A DNA stretch of 6,841 bases from Candidatus Bathyarchaeota archaeon. GTDB taxonomy: Archaea > Thermoproteota > Bathyarchaeia > Bathyarchaeales > Bathycorpusculaceae. Under the pieces are notes generated by a model, which saw only the letters and a program-made list of their open reading frames with translations, was not told where the DNA came from and made no database searches. The stretch lies in assembly GCA_030627225.1 (NCBI GenBank), contig DAOUSM010000047.1:1-6841 (forward strand). The letters are read 5' to 3'. The position numbers and the translations under genes were made by a program. Shown in pieces: positions 1 through 5,780 of this stretch. How positions within the stretch are numbered: the stretch's first letter is position 1; every line of letters begins with the position of its first letter.

Positions 1-1671
1 AACATCAACTATTTTTTCATTTTTTACATTGTCAAGCATAGTGAAGTCTAAAGCAACCGCAATAATTTGATTAGGCCTCAAAGAGTCATCCTTGTCATAT
101 TCGCTTATAACGTCGAACAAGCATTTCTTTTTTGGGTTCCAGAATTTTTCAGCAAAACTTTTCCTTGCATTTTCAGCCATCTGAGCGTATTTTTCAGCTT
201 CGTTTTTCTCTTTGAACCTGCTTGCCAAAAGCTCCATAATTTTTAAGGTGTTATACCACAATGCCTGAACCTCAACTGCCTTTCCAGCCCTTGGGTTTAT
301 TGGTTGACCATTTATTGTTGCGTCCACCCATGTTAGTTGAGAACCATGGTGAAGCAAGCCGTCGGTGTCCACATGTATGTTGAAAGCTGTTCCTCTCACA
401 TGGTTTTTAACGATTGCTTTCAGGTTTTCCCAGAGTTGCCCTTGAACGAATTTGAAATCGCCAGTGTATTTTAGGTATTGCAGCACTGCATTCACATACC
501 ATAAGGTTGCATCGACAGCGTTATACGCTGCCTGTGCTGCTTGATCCGGTATAAAGTTGGGAATTAAACCGTATTTGCAATAGTTTTTGAATGTTAGAAA
601 AACTTGTCTTGCATCTTCAAACCTTCCGGTTACAAGCATCAATCCAGGCAGAGAAATAAATGTGTCTCTCCCCCAAGCCTCAAACCAATGGTAACCACCA
701 ATCACAGACTTTTGCTCAGCGTTTATTCCCTTAACTATAAACATGTCTGTGGCCAAAATAATCCAATTCAACCAGTCGTTTGCTGGAACACCTTCATGTT
801 CTTCGTAAAATTTCGTCAATAAACTTTCACGGCGTTCTGTTTCTTTTTCGTTTAAGGCTTCTACATTATAGATTGTAACGGGCATTTCAGCCAAAACTTG
901 TCTTGCATAATCCTCGTTTTTACTTACAATTGCGGTGATTGCGAATTTTTCTTTTTTGTTTGCTTTTATGTCTATTTCGAAACATCCGAGTCGATAGCAG
1001 TCGTCTAGACAGCTTTCCCCTCGCATGGCTTCCTTGCGGAAATAGATTCTCTCAACCCACTTTCCCATAGCAAGATAGCGCCCACTTGTTGTCGTCATCA
1101 TCAGCGTAGACCGAGGAATGCTGAAGCATATGTCCACTTTTTTGTCTCCTTGCTTTTGAACAAATTCCCACAGAATTTTTCGTCTATCCGTCACGGAGTG
1201 AAAATGTCTCCAATTTATTAGCGGAAAAACTCGAATTTTAACGTCGAAATCACTCCTATTCAAAACGTCGTAAATGGTTATAACGACATTCTTCTCATGA
1301 GGCATAAAAATTGTTTTCTGAACTTCAACATTTTGCACGGCGTAAGTGTATTTTGGGAATGGTGAAATTGAAAATTCTTTGAGGAGCATGTATCCTTGTG
1401 GGAAAATTCTATTTTGGAATTCGTTGGCACCGAGTGGATAAACGTTGTTTCCTATGCTTATTTCCTCGTCCAGTTTTGTTAGGCATACTCGTCGGTCTCT
1501 AGGTGGATGAAAGGCTGCAACGAGCAATCCATGGTATTTCCTTGTGTTTATGCCTAAAACCGTGGAAGATGCATAGCCGCCTAAACCGTTTGTTATAATC
1601 CATTCTCTTTGGATGGCCTCTTCAAAGTTTGAAAGTGTTTTTCTGCTGAGAGTTATGGATGGCAACTTCAT
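1..1671 (-). CDS. Archaeal-type glycogen debranching enzyme (amylo-alpha-1,6-glucosidase), C-terminus beyond window
   Basis: Cytosolic glycoside hydrolase that releases alpha-1,6-linked branch glucose from glycogen. The reading frame is open from ATG at 1671 to base 1, giving 557 residues; archaeal family members are usually somewhat over 600, so the last part is cut off. The N-terminal domain opens with the family signature REWIITNGLGGYASST (residues 22-37), followed by the beta-rich domain to about residue 290. The (alpha/alpha)6 catalytic domain begins near 300 and shows WFEAWGRDTFISLPGL (329-344) and GSQLTWVDA...NPRAGKAVEVQALWYN (443-474), the most conserved blocks of the GDE_C family. 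I infer that the acidic catalytic pair includes the Asp of TWVD, with the partner possibly in the missing part. The start is chosen because homologues begin with this short lead-in, and because the ATG directly abuts the stop of the upstream phosphatase gene. Third gene of the tpiA unit. Confidence 0.93.
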   Translation of the reverse strand, partial: MKLPSITLSRKTLSNFEEAIQREWIITNGLGGYASSTVLGINTRKYHGLLVAAFHPPRDRRVCLTKLDEEISIGNNVYPLGANEFQNRIFPQGYMLLKEFSISPFPKYTYAVQNVEVQKTIFMPHEKNVVITIYDVLNRSDFDVKIRVFPLINWRHFHSVTDRRKILWEFVQKQGDKKVDICFSIPRSTLMMTTTSGRYLAMGKWVERIYFRKEAMRGESCLDDCYRLGCFEIDIKANKKEKFAITAIVSKNEDYARQVLAEMPVTIYNVEALNEKETERRESLLTKFYEEHEGVPANDWLNWIILATDMFIVKGINAEQKSVIGGYHWFEAWGRDTFISLPGLMLVTGRFEDARQVFLTFKNYCKYGLIPNFIPDQAAQAAYNAVDATLWYVNAVLQYLKYTGDFKFVQGQLWENLKAIVKNHVRGTAFNIHVDTDGLLHHGSQLTWVDATINGQPINPRAGKAVEVQALWYNTLKIMELLASRFKEKNEAEKYAQMAENARKSFAEKFWNPKKKCLFDVISEYDKDDSLRPNQIIAVALDFTMLDNVKNEKIVDV

Positions 1672-2553
1672 CTACAGCATCAACTTTGCAACATTTTTTC
1701 CTCTAAGCACACCGAAAAAGTTTGCCACAGGATTACATTTAGTCCTAAACATCAATGCATGAGGCTTCTTTAATTTATATTCCGTTAACGTTTCAGCATA
1801 ACCCATCCCCTTCGCAAAAACCATGTCAACAGAATCATAAACCTCTAAAAATTCTTTGGAGAATTCCTTTGGAGCCAATCCAACAGCATCCGTTCCAGTC
1901 GTGATGATTTTGTCGGCAATTTTGCTCATTCCAGAAACCTCAGCATCCTCCAAAATCGCATCGTTAAGTATGGGTCCACCCTTAACACCAACTATTACTG
2001 TTACACCCATGTTTTTCAGTTGTTCAACAAGCAAGGTGTCAAAAACAATTTCTCCAGCGTTATCTGTCAAGTAAAGGATTTTATGGGATTTTTTGGCCAG
2101 TCCGTAAATCTTGTTGATATCATCTATCACCAGGTCTTTTCCAGCTTCTCTGAAAAGTTTTCTTAGACTGTTAAAGGTGAATTTGTGTCCTGGAATGTCA
2201 AATTCCATCACGTTGCCAACTATGGCGCATAGGCATGCCCTTTTAAATCTGTCTTGCTGCGTATAGCCTTCTTCAACCATTTTTCTAGCATACGGCAAAA
2301 GTTTTATGGCTTTCTCGTTGCTCATCCTTTTGCCTCTCTTATATGGGTCGTTGTTACCCGTAACCCTCTTTATTAGACGGTCTCTTTTCGTTCCTAAGTC
2401 TGCTGGAACCGCTGTTGGTTTAAACTCTCGGCTTAACAATCGTAAAAGTTCAACCATTGCTCTAAAGCGTAATGCGGGGTTTGTTGTGGCTTCTATGGCT
2501 TCTGCAACCCCTCTGTTGACTATGCATGCGGCGCATTCGGCTTCAACTTTCAA
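1672..2553 (-). CDS. DUF89/ARMT1-like metal-dependent phosphatase
   Basis: A 293-residue protein of the DUF89 (damage-control phosphatase, ARMT1-like) family, at the usual length for archaeal members. Known members are metal-dependent phosphatases that act on phosphorylated metabolites, often side products of metabolism. Visible hallmarks are an N-terminal CxxC (C7-A-A-C10) typical of the prokaryotic subfamily, a NDPY segment (68-71), GNVMEFD (113-119), the metal-site block TDNAGEIVFD (163-172), GGPILND with N197-D198, and FAKGMGYAETL (246-256) with K248. The start is TTG at 2553, supported by GGAG at 2563-2566 with a 9-nt spacer and by the CxxC falling where homologues have it. It sits 12 bp after tpiA and directly before the debranching enzyme, so a role in clearing sugar phosphates is likely. 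The exact substrate cannot be read from the sequence. Confidence 0.92.
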   Translation of the reverse strand: MKVEAECAACIVNRGVAEAIEATTNPALRFRAMVELLRLLSREFKPTAVPADLGTKRDRLIKRVTGNNDPYKRGKRMSNEKAIKLLPYARKMVEEGYTQQDRFKRACLCAIVGNVMEFDIPGHKFTFNSLRKLFREAGKDLVIDDINKIYGLAKKSHKILYLTDNAGEIVFDTLLVEQLKNMGVTVIVGVKGGPILNDAILEDAEVSGMSKIADKIITTGTDAVGLAPKEFSKEFLEVYDSVDMVFAKGMGYAETLTEYKLKKPHALMFRTKCNPVANFFGVLRGKNVAKLML

Positions 2554-2562
2554 AGGTTAGCT

Positions 2563-2566
2563 CTCC
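2563..2566 (-). promoter_or_regulatory. Shine-Dalgarno site fixing the TTG start of the DUF89 gene
   Basis: GGAG on the minus strand, 9 nt before TTG at 2553. Its first G is the last base of the tpiA stop codon TAG (2568-2566), so termination and re-initiation are probably coupled. Confidence 0.7.
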
Positions 2567-3252
2567 TAAGTCTTTGTTGCTTCTGCAAATTCACGTAAAA
2601 CAGTATATGGGTCTTTAGCCTTCACAATGCCGCTTGCAACCAATACTCCTTGAGTGCCAAGGTTCAACGCTGCTGCAACGTCTTCTCCGTTACTTATACC
2701 AGCCCCACAAAGTATTGTAACTTCGGGGTTAACCTCTCTAACAAGCCTAATAGTATCGGTGACAACTTCAGGCTTCGCCTTTGAAACCGGAATTCCCGTG
2801 CCTATAAGCTCTGGCGGCTCAATAGCTATGATTTCTGGTTTGAGGGTTGCCACCGCCGCACTTATGCTTGGGTTGTTGGCGCACACAACTGAGAGCAGAC
2901 CGTTTTCATGTGCTATTTTGATTACTCCATCAATATCTGACAGCTTAAGCTGCCTTTCAGAATGGTTAATTAGTGTTCCAATTGCCCCAGCTTCTTTCAC
3001 GGATTCTGCAAGCACATGACCGGTATGACTGCCTGGCTGAATAGGGTCTATATGTTGAGCGAAAACCGGAATATTCACGGCTTCTGCAACAGTCGCTATA
3101 TCTGTAAATTGAGGAGCTACTCCTATGGAGACATTTGTTTCAACACTTACTTTTTCAGCTTTCTTGGCAAGTTCAAGGGCTTTGTCGCCTGTTGCCTCCA
3201 AATATGTTTTAAAGTTGATGATTATCAGTGGTGTTTGAAGTTTTTCTTGCAA
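2566..3252 (-). CDS. tpiA: Triosephosphate isomerase, archaeal type
   Basis: Interconverts dihydroxyacetone phosphate and glyceraldehyde 3-phosphate in cytosolic glycolysis and gluconeogenesis. The 228-residue length is that of the compact archaeal form, which lacks several helices of the roughly 250-residue bacterial and eukaryotic enzyme. All catalytic residues are visible: N13 and K15 in INFKTY, the electrophile H97 in NHSER, and the base E145 in AIEPPELIGTG. The phosphate-gripping segments are also present, namely the flexible loop GTG (151-153), GAGIS (183-187) and GVLVASG (202-208). The start is TTG at 3252, supported by AGGTGA 7 nt upstream and by the correct distance to the catalytic Asn. 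It is the first gene of a unit with the DUF89 phosphatase and the debranching enzyme. A 12-bp palindrome precedes it and may control the unit. Confidence 0.97.
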   Translation of the reverse strand: MQEKLQTPLIIINFKTYLEATGDKALELAKKAEKVSVETNVSIGVAPQFTDIATVAEAVNIPVFAQHIDPIQPGSHTGHVLAESVKEAGAIGTLINHSERQLKLSDIDGVIKIAHENGLLSVVCANNPSISAAVATLKPEIIAIEPPELIGTGIPVSKAKPEVVTDTIRLVREVNPEVTILCGAGISNGEDVAAALNLGTQGVLVASGIVKAKDPYTVLREFAEATKT

Positions 3253-3259
3253 GGCGTTT

Positions 3260-3265
3260 TCACCT
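3260..3265 (-). promoter_or_regulatory. Shine-Dalgarno site fixing the TTG start of tpiA
   Basis: AGGTGA on the minus strand with a 7-nt spacer to TTG at 3252. No in-frame ATG or GTG lies in a better position before the catalytic INFK motif, so this site decides the start. Confidence 0.75.
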
Positions 3266-3269
3266 ATTT

Positions 3270-3281
3270 AGCGTTAACGCT
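3270..3281. promoter_or_regulatory. 12-bp perfect palindrome AGCGTTAACGCT, candidate operator of the tpiA unit
   Basis: A perfect 12-bp dyad lies between the AT-rich candidate box A (about 3287-3294) and the tpiA ribosome site. Binding there would overlap the expected transcription start, which suits an archaeal repressor. The palindrome is directly visible; the operator role is inference. Confidence 0.4.
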
Positions 3282-3282
3282 T

Positions 3283-3300
3283 ATTGTTAATATTGTTTTG
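3283..3300 (-). promoter_or_regulatory. Possible box A (TATA) region for the tpiA unit
   Basis: An AT-rich stretch containing AATATTAA on the minus strand (3287-3294). A start about 25 nt downstream would fall near 3263, leaving a very short leader that carries AGGTGA. It is a weak match to the archaeal consensus and no BRE is evident. Confidence 0.3.
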
Positions 3301-3313
3301 GAATGAAAAGTGA

Positions 3314-3327
3314 AATACAAGTGTATT
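3314..3327. repeat. Short inverted repeat AATACA-AG-TGTATT between pdaD and tpiA
   Basis: Six-base arms with a 2-bp spacer form a 14-bp dyad, 12 bp beyond the pdaD stop and upstream of the candidate tpiA box A. The arms are too short and AT-rich for a stable hairpin, so a protein-binding site is more likely than a terminator. The role is inferred. Confidence 0.3.
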
Positions 3328-3339
3328 CAGCAGTCATCT

Positions 3340-3882
3340 TTAGGGTACAAAAACCGCTGCTGCGATGACTGTTGTCCATGCGCCATTTTTGTTTCCGGGT
3401 GCTGACTGTGTTATGTTGGTTGTTTTGATTATTAATCCGCTGGTTTTGAACAATTGTTTTCTCTCGTCCCAAGCGGTTTCCGGGTCAAACTGAAGCCCCA
3501 TTGTGGTAGCTAGCATTGTTGCTGCCAAATCCTCCGCGTAATCTCCTGCAATCTCGTCGGTCTGCCCAAAGGAATGATGTTCAGAGAGATAACCGTAATT
3601 GTTTTTGCCAGATGGAATTGCTACACCTATTGATGCTGCAATTAATCTATGCGGCTCATTAGTTGAATTCTTAGCCAGAACAACAAAGGTTATTTCCCCT
3701 GGCTCTAGCATCTTTAAACCTTTCTCCCTTGAGATGAGTTTGCAGCCTGGTGGTATTATGCTAGAAACATTGACTATGTTGCAGTGGTGTATACCCGCAC
3801 TCCTCAAGGCTAACTCGAAGGATTGTAAATACTCCTTATGTTTGCCCACGCCTTTTGTTAGGAAGAAATATTTCGGAATCAT
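3340..3882 (-). CDS. pdaD: Pyruvoyl-dependent arginine decarboxylase
   Basis: Converts arginine to agmatine, the precursor of polyamines and, in archaea, of agmatidine in tRNA-Ile. The proenzyme cleaves itself at a Ser-Ser bond to create the pyruvoyl cofactor, and the site is clear: S40-S41 in NVSSIIPPG, with the conserved Asn five residues before it (N35). E101 in LSEHHSFG matches the active-site Glu, followed by the family block AGDYAEDLAATMLATT (112-127). The C-terminus KNGAWTTVIAAAVFV is also typical. From ATG at 3882 the product is 180 residues, close to the family norm. The frame extends upstream to a GTG at 3957, but those residues look unlike any homologue and there is no ribosome site, so I reject the longer form. 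No Shine-Dalgarno precedes the ATG, and an AT-rich box 24 nt upstream suggests a leaderless transcript. It is 87 bp from tpiA and probably a separate transcription unit. Confidence 0.95.
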   Translation of the reverse strand: MIPKYFFLTKGVGKHKEYLQSFELALRSAGIHHCNIVNVSSIIPPGCKLISREKGLKMLEPGEITFVVLAKNSTNEPHRLIAASIGVAIPSGKNNYGYLSEHHSFGQTDEIAGDYAEDLAATMLATTMGLQFDPETAWDERKQLFKTSGLIIKTTNITQSAPGNKNGAWTTVIAAAVFVP

Positions 3883-3906
3883 TTTGCAATAAATTAGCAG
3901 CCTATG

Positions 3907-3918
3907 TTTATTAGTTTT
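3907..3918 (-). promoter_or_regulatory. Candidate box A for a leaderless pdaD transcript
   Basis: Minus-strand AAAACTAATAAA ends 24 nt before the pdaD ATG, the spacing expected when transcription starts at or next to the start codon. The absence of a Shine-Dalgarno site fits. The motif itself is a loose match. Confidence 0.35.
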
Positions 3919-3998
3919 TTGTTTTGGCAATACCCTAAAACACGCGGTCCAATGCACACTTTCTGATGAAGATTTATTTTTTGGGTTTTTGAAGAGAA

Positions 3999-4010
3999 CA
4001 AAAACAGAGG
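3999..4010 (-). terminator. Possible T-tract terminator after the acetyltransferase gene
   Basis: The minus strand reads CCTCTGTTTTTG about 50 nt past the RimI/Ard1 stop codon. Archaeal termination commonly uses short T runs without a hairpin. A five-T run in AT-rich DNA is weak evidence. Confidence 0.25.
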
Positions 4011-4057
4011 TTAATTGCTCTACATTAAATATAGAAGAATTGAGGAGGTAGAACCAT

Positions 4058-4642
4058 CTAAATTGGCAAGCGTTTCTCCATGACCAAGGCGTCTACTCCA
4101 TCAGCATAAAAGCCTTTTTTCTTTCCCACCTCAACGAATCCTAAATTCTTGTACATTGCAATTGCCTTTTTATTATTCACTCTGACTTCTAATGTCATTT
4201 TAGTCAAGCCTTTTTCATAACATTTAAACTCTAAGAATTTCAACAGTGAAGTCGCAAAACCATGATTCCTTTTTTTCGGATGTATCGCTATTGATAGCAA
4301 ATAACCTTTATCATTCTCCTCTCCTAAAATAGCATATCCTACTATCGAATTGGGTTCGTCTAACACTACGAAGAAGCCTTCTTTTAATTCTCTTAGATAT
4401 TTCTTGAAGAGGGTTGGAGAAAACGCATCGGTGCGGTTAAATGAAGCCCTTTCTATTTCTAATATTTTTTCCAAGTCATCCTTTGTAGCGTTTCTAATCA
4501 TTATTTCTTTTCGTAATTCTAAACTTTTTCTTTTCGCCTTTTTCTCCGTCTCGTCCCAGCTATTATCCTCTTCATCCATCATAGATGAACGTCTCTTGTA
4601 TTTAGAGCAAAAGCTCATCGGGTTTATTTCCATGACATACAA
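4058..4642 (-). CDS. rimI: RimI/Ard1-like N-terminal protein acetyltransferase (GNAT)
   Basis: Transfers acetyl from acetyl-CoA to protein N-termini, as archaeal Ard1 does. In the 194-residue form the GNAT domain begins at MIRNATKDD (48) and runs to the end. It contains the acetyl-CoA motif RNHGFA (125-130, the R-x-x-G-x-A pattern), LEVRVNNKKAIAMYKNLGF (151-169) and the family tail GFYADGVDALVM (177-188). Archaeal Ard1 shares the GYYADGEDA-type tail, so the subfamily is fairly firm. The first 47 residues are charged and lysine/glutamate-rich, like the N-terminal tail of archaeal Ard1 but longer. The start is uncertain. TTG at 4642 has AGGA 7 nt upstream and overlaps the preceding gene by 41 bp. 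ATG at 4633, 4618, 4582 or 4579 is possible, the last two without overlap. It is probably co-transcribed with the acyltransferase-like gene before it. Confidence 0.9.
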   Translation of the reverse strand: MYVMEINPMSFCSKYKRRSSMMDEEDNSWDETEKKAKRKSLELRKEIMIRNATKDDLEKILEIERASFNRTDAFSPTLFKKYLRELKEGFFVVLDEPNSIVGYAILGEENDKGYLLSIAIHPKKRNHGFATSLLKFLEFKCYEKGLTKMTLEVRVNNKKAIAMYKNLGFVEVGKKKGFYADGVDALVMEKRLPI

Positions 4643-5531
4643 TTGCAGTTCCTTTCCGAAAGCGCGCCTCTTCGCTATTGTGGTCTTTTATGTATTCGTA
4701 GGTCCAAATTTGAAACCTTGGGATTGCAGTCCATTTTTTCTTGAACTCTTCAATGCCTGGGGTGCATGCCCATCCTAAGTCAAGCCAAGTGTACTTTCTT
4801 TGTTTAGCATATAGTATCTCATTGAATAGGATGAAATCCGCGAGTGAAGGAGCATCTGTGTAAAACCCGAGGGGAATGGTCATGGTGTCTTCGAAAAAGT
4901 CGACCAAGTCGAAGCCTATAAGCGTGCCGTTGGAGAGGACATTAAACAGAAGCGGAGATTTGAATTTTTGCAAGTATTCCCAAATACTGAGGTAAAGCTG
5001 ACTATCGTATAAATCAAGCTTCTTCGTTTGCTCATGTCGGGCAATGATGTGAAAATGAGCAGGTGTCATCTTTTTGCCGATTTTTAGGTGGTAGCCTCTT
5101 TTCTCGGCGTTGTGAACTCTGTATCGTAGCTGTTTGAGTTTTCTGCCTTTAAGTGTTTCATCGAAATCTGGAACGTAGATTTGATAGTCTTTATCATAGT
5201 CGATTTTCATACAGCGAAACTCTTCTATGTTTAGAGGCAATTCTTGAGGAGAAGTGACGATTACCTTCTCAGGCTTGAATAGTTTCGTAGCACTTCGGAT
5301 GCATCTGAGTTTATTTTCGCTCTCGTGAAGTTCGAACAGGCTCAAGTATAACATTCTGCTATATTTGTCGTAGTAGACTAAATATGTGTCTTTGTAGATG
5401 TAGGGGTTGCCATAGGCGAGCGAGTAAAAACCAGCAAGATGTTCATCAAAACGACCAAAATGTTGATACTGGACTAACATGCTTTTTGTCAGGCGTCTAA
5501 ACAATGCCAAAGAATACCTGGCCCTCGCCAT
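4602..5531 (-). CDS. FemAB/DUF2156-like acyltransferase-fold protein, function unknown
   Basis: About 309 residues from ATG at 5531; a TTG at 5546 would add five. I recognise only a fold-level resemblance to the double-GNAT proteins of the FemAB and phosphatidylglycerol lysyltransferase C-terminal (DUF2156) type. The basis is a basic LKQLRYRVHNAEKRGYHL segment (132-149), a GTLIGFDLVDF strand pair (202-212), and LDLGWACTPGIEEFKKKW (250-267), which resembles the G-x-x-x-FK-x-x-W block near the end of such proteins. Those families often use aminoacyl-tRNA donors, so an aminoacyl or acyl transfer role is inference. The C-terminal half of arginyl-tRNA-protein transferase is an alternative relative. 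No signal peptide or membrane helices are seen, which argues against a full lipid aminoacyltransferase. The start lacks a well-spaced ribosome site, as AGAGG lies only 2 nt before the ATG. The 3' end probably overlaps the acetyltransferase gene. Confidence 0.75.
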   Translation of the reverse strand: MARARYSLALFRRLTKSMLVQYQHFGRFDEHLAGFYSLAYGNPYIYKDTYLVYYDKYSRMLYLSLFELHESENKLRCIRSATKLFKPEKVIVTSPQELPLNIEEFRCMKIDYDKDYQIYVPDFDETLKGRKLKQLRYRVHNAEKRGYHLKIGKKMTPAHFHIIARHEQTKKLDLYDSQLYLSIWEYLQKFKSPLLFNVLSNGTLIGFDLVDFFEDTMTIPLGFYTDAPSLADFILFNEILYAKQRKYTWLDLGWACTPGIEEFKKKWTAIPRFQIWTYEYIKDHNSEEARFRKGTAIVCHGNKPDELLL

Positions 5532-5715
5532 CGCCTCTTTTAACAATCGCTATGGAAATAGAACTTGCTTAAGAAGTTTTCGCATCCAAACTACCACACA
5601 CTTGAATATTCTGTTTCGTCTTTCAGCATGTAGTAGCTATCCAAAAATTGACCCAAGTAAGGATGCCACCTATTCCTCCTGCAGCCTTGACTCCAATGAT
5701 GGTTGAGTCACTGAA

Positions 5716-5723
5716 TTATTATA
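5716..5723 (+). promoter_or_regulatory. Candidate box A for the Cdc6-like gene
   Basis: TTATTATA lies about 60 bp before the GTG start. A transcription start 25 nt downstream would give a leader of roughly 35 nt containing the ribosome site. Plausible but unproven. Confidence 0.35.
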
Positions 5724-5767
5724 GGAGTTAAGGGAAAAGAATAACAAAGCTTTGTGCATAATTTCTT

Positions 5768-5773
5768 TGAGGT
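5768..5773 (+). promoter_or_regulatory. Shine-Dalgarno site fixing the GTG start of the Cdc6-like gene
   Basis: TGAGGT with a 7-nt spacer to GTG at 5781. An in-frame TGA lies directly before that GTG (5778-5780), so no longer form is possible. Confidence 0.75.
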
Positions 5774-5780
5774 TAGTTGA

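Larger units (their letters stand above)
5532..5780. other. Divergent intergenic control region
   Basis: This gap separates the minus-strand acyltransferase-like gene from the plus-strand Cdc6-like gene. It contains a TATA-like TTATTATA (5716-5723), an 8-bp palindrome GAATATTC (5604-5611) and a purine-rich GGAGGAATAGG on the minus strand near 5670-5680. I found no convincing Orc1/Cdc6 origin-box repeats and no RNA gene. A 30-codon minus-strand stretch (5623-5715) reads protein-like but has no start codon. Confidence 0.5.

Noticed and set aside
1672..1674. TAG as a pyrrolysine codon joining DUF89 and the debranching enzyme
   Set aside because: Both proteins are complete at their natural ends, and no pyrrolysine gene or element is visible in the window.
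3883..3957. N-terminal extension of PdaD to a GTG at 3957
   Set aside because: The added residues resemble no family member, there is no ribosome site, and the ATG at 3882 gives the normal length with the cleavage site in place.
4025..4057. A 10-codon minus-strand frame starting at ATG directly after the acetyltransferase stop TAG
   Set aside because: It has no ribosome site and no recognisable product, and ten codons to the next stop is expected by chance. It only superficially repeats the TAG-ATG junction of the DUF89 and debrancher genes.
5650..5690. Ten-codon leader peptide on the minus strand after a GGAGG site
   Set aside because: The ribosome-like site is good, but the peptide shows no run of one amino acid or attenuator structure, and the downstream gene is more than 100 bp away.
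5547..5780. Replication origin next to the Cdc6-like gene
   Set aside because: Archaeal origins often lie beside orc1/cdc6, but I see no repeated origin-recognition boxes, no G-run flanks and no unusually AT-rich unwinding stretch.
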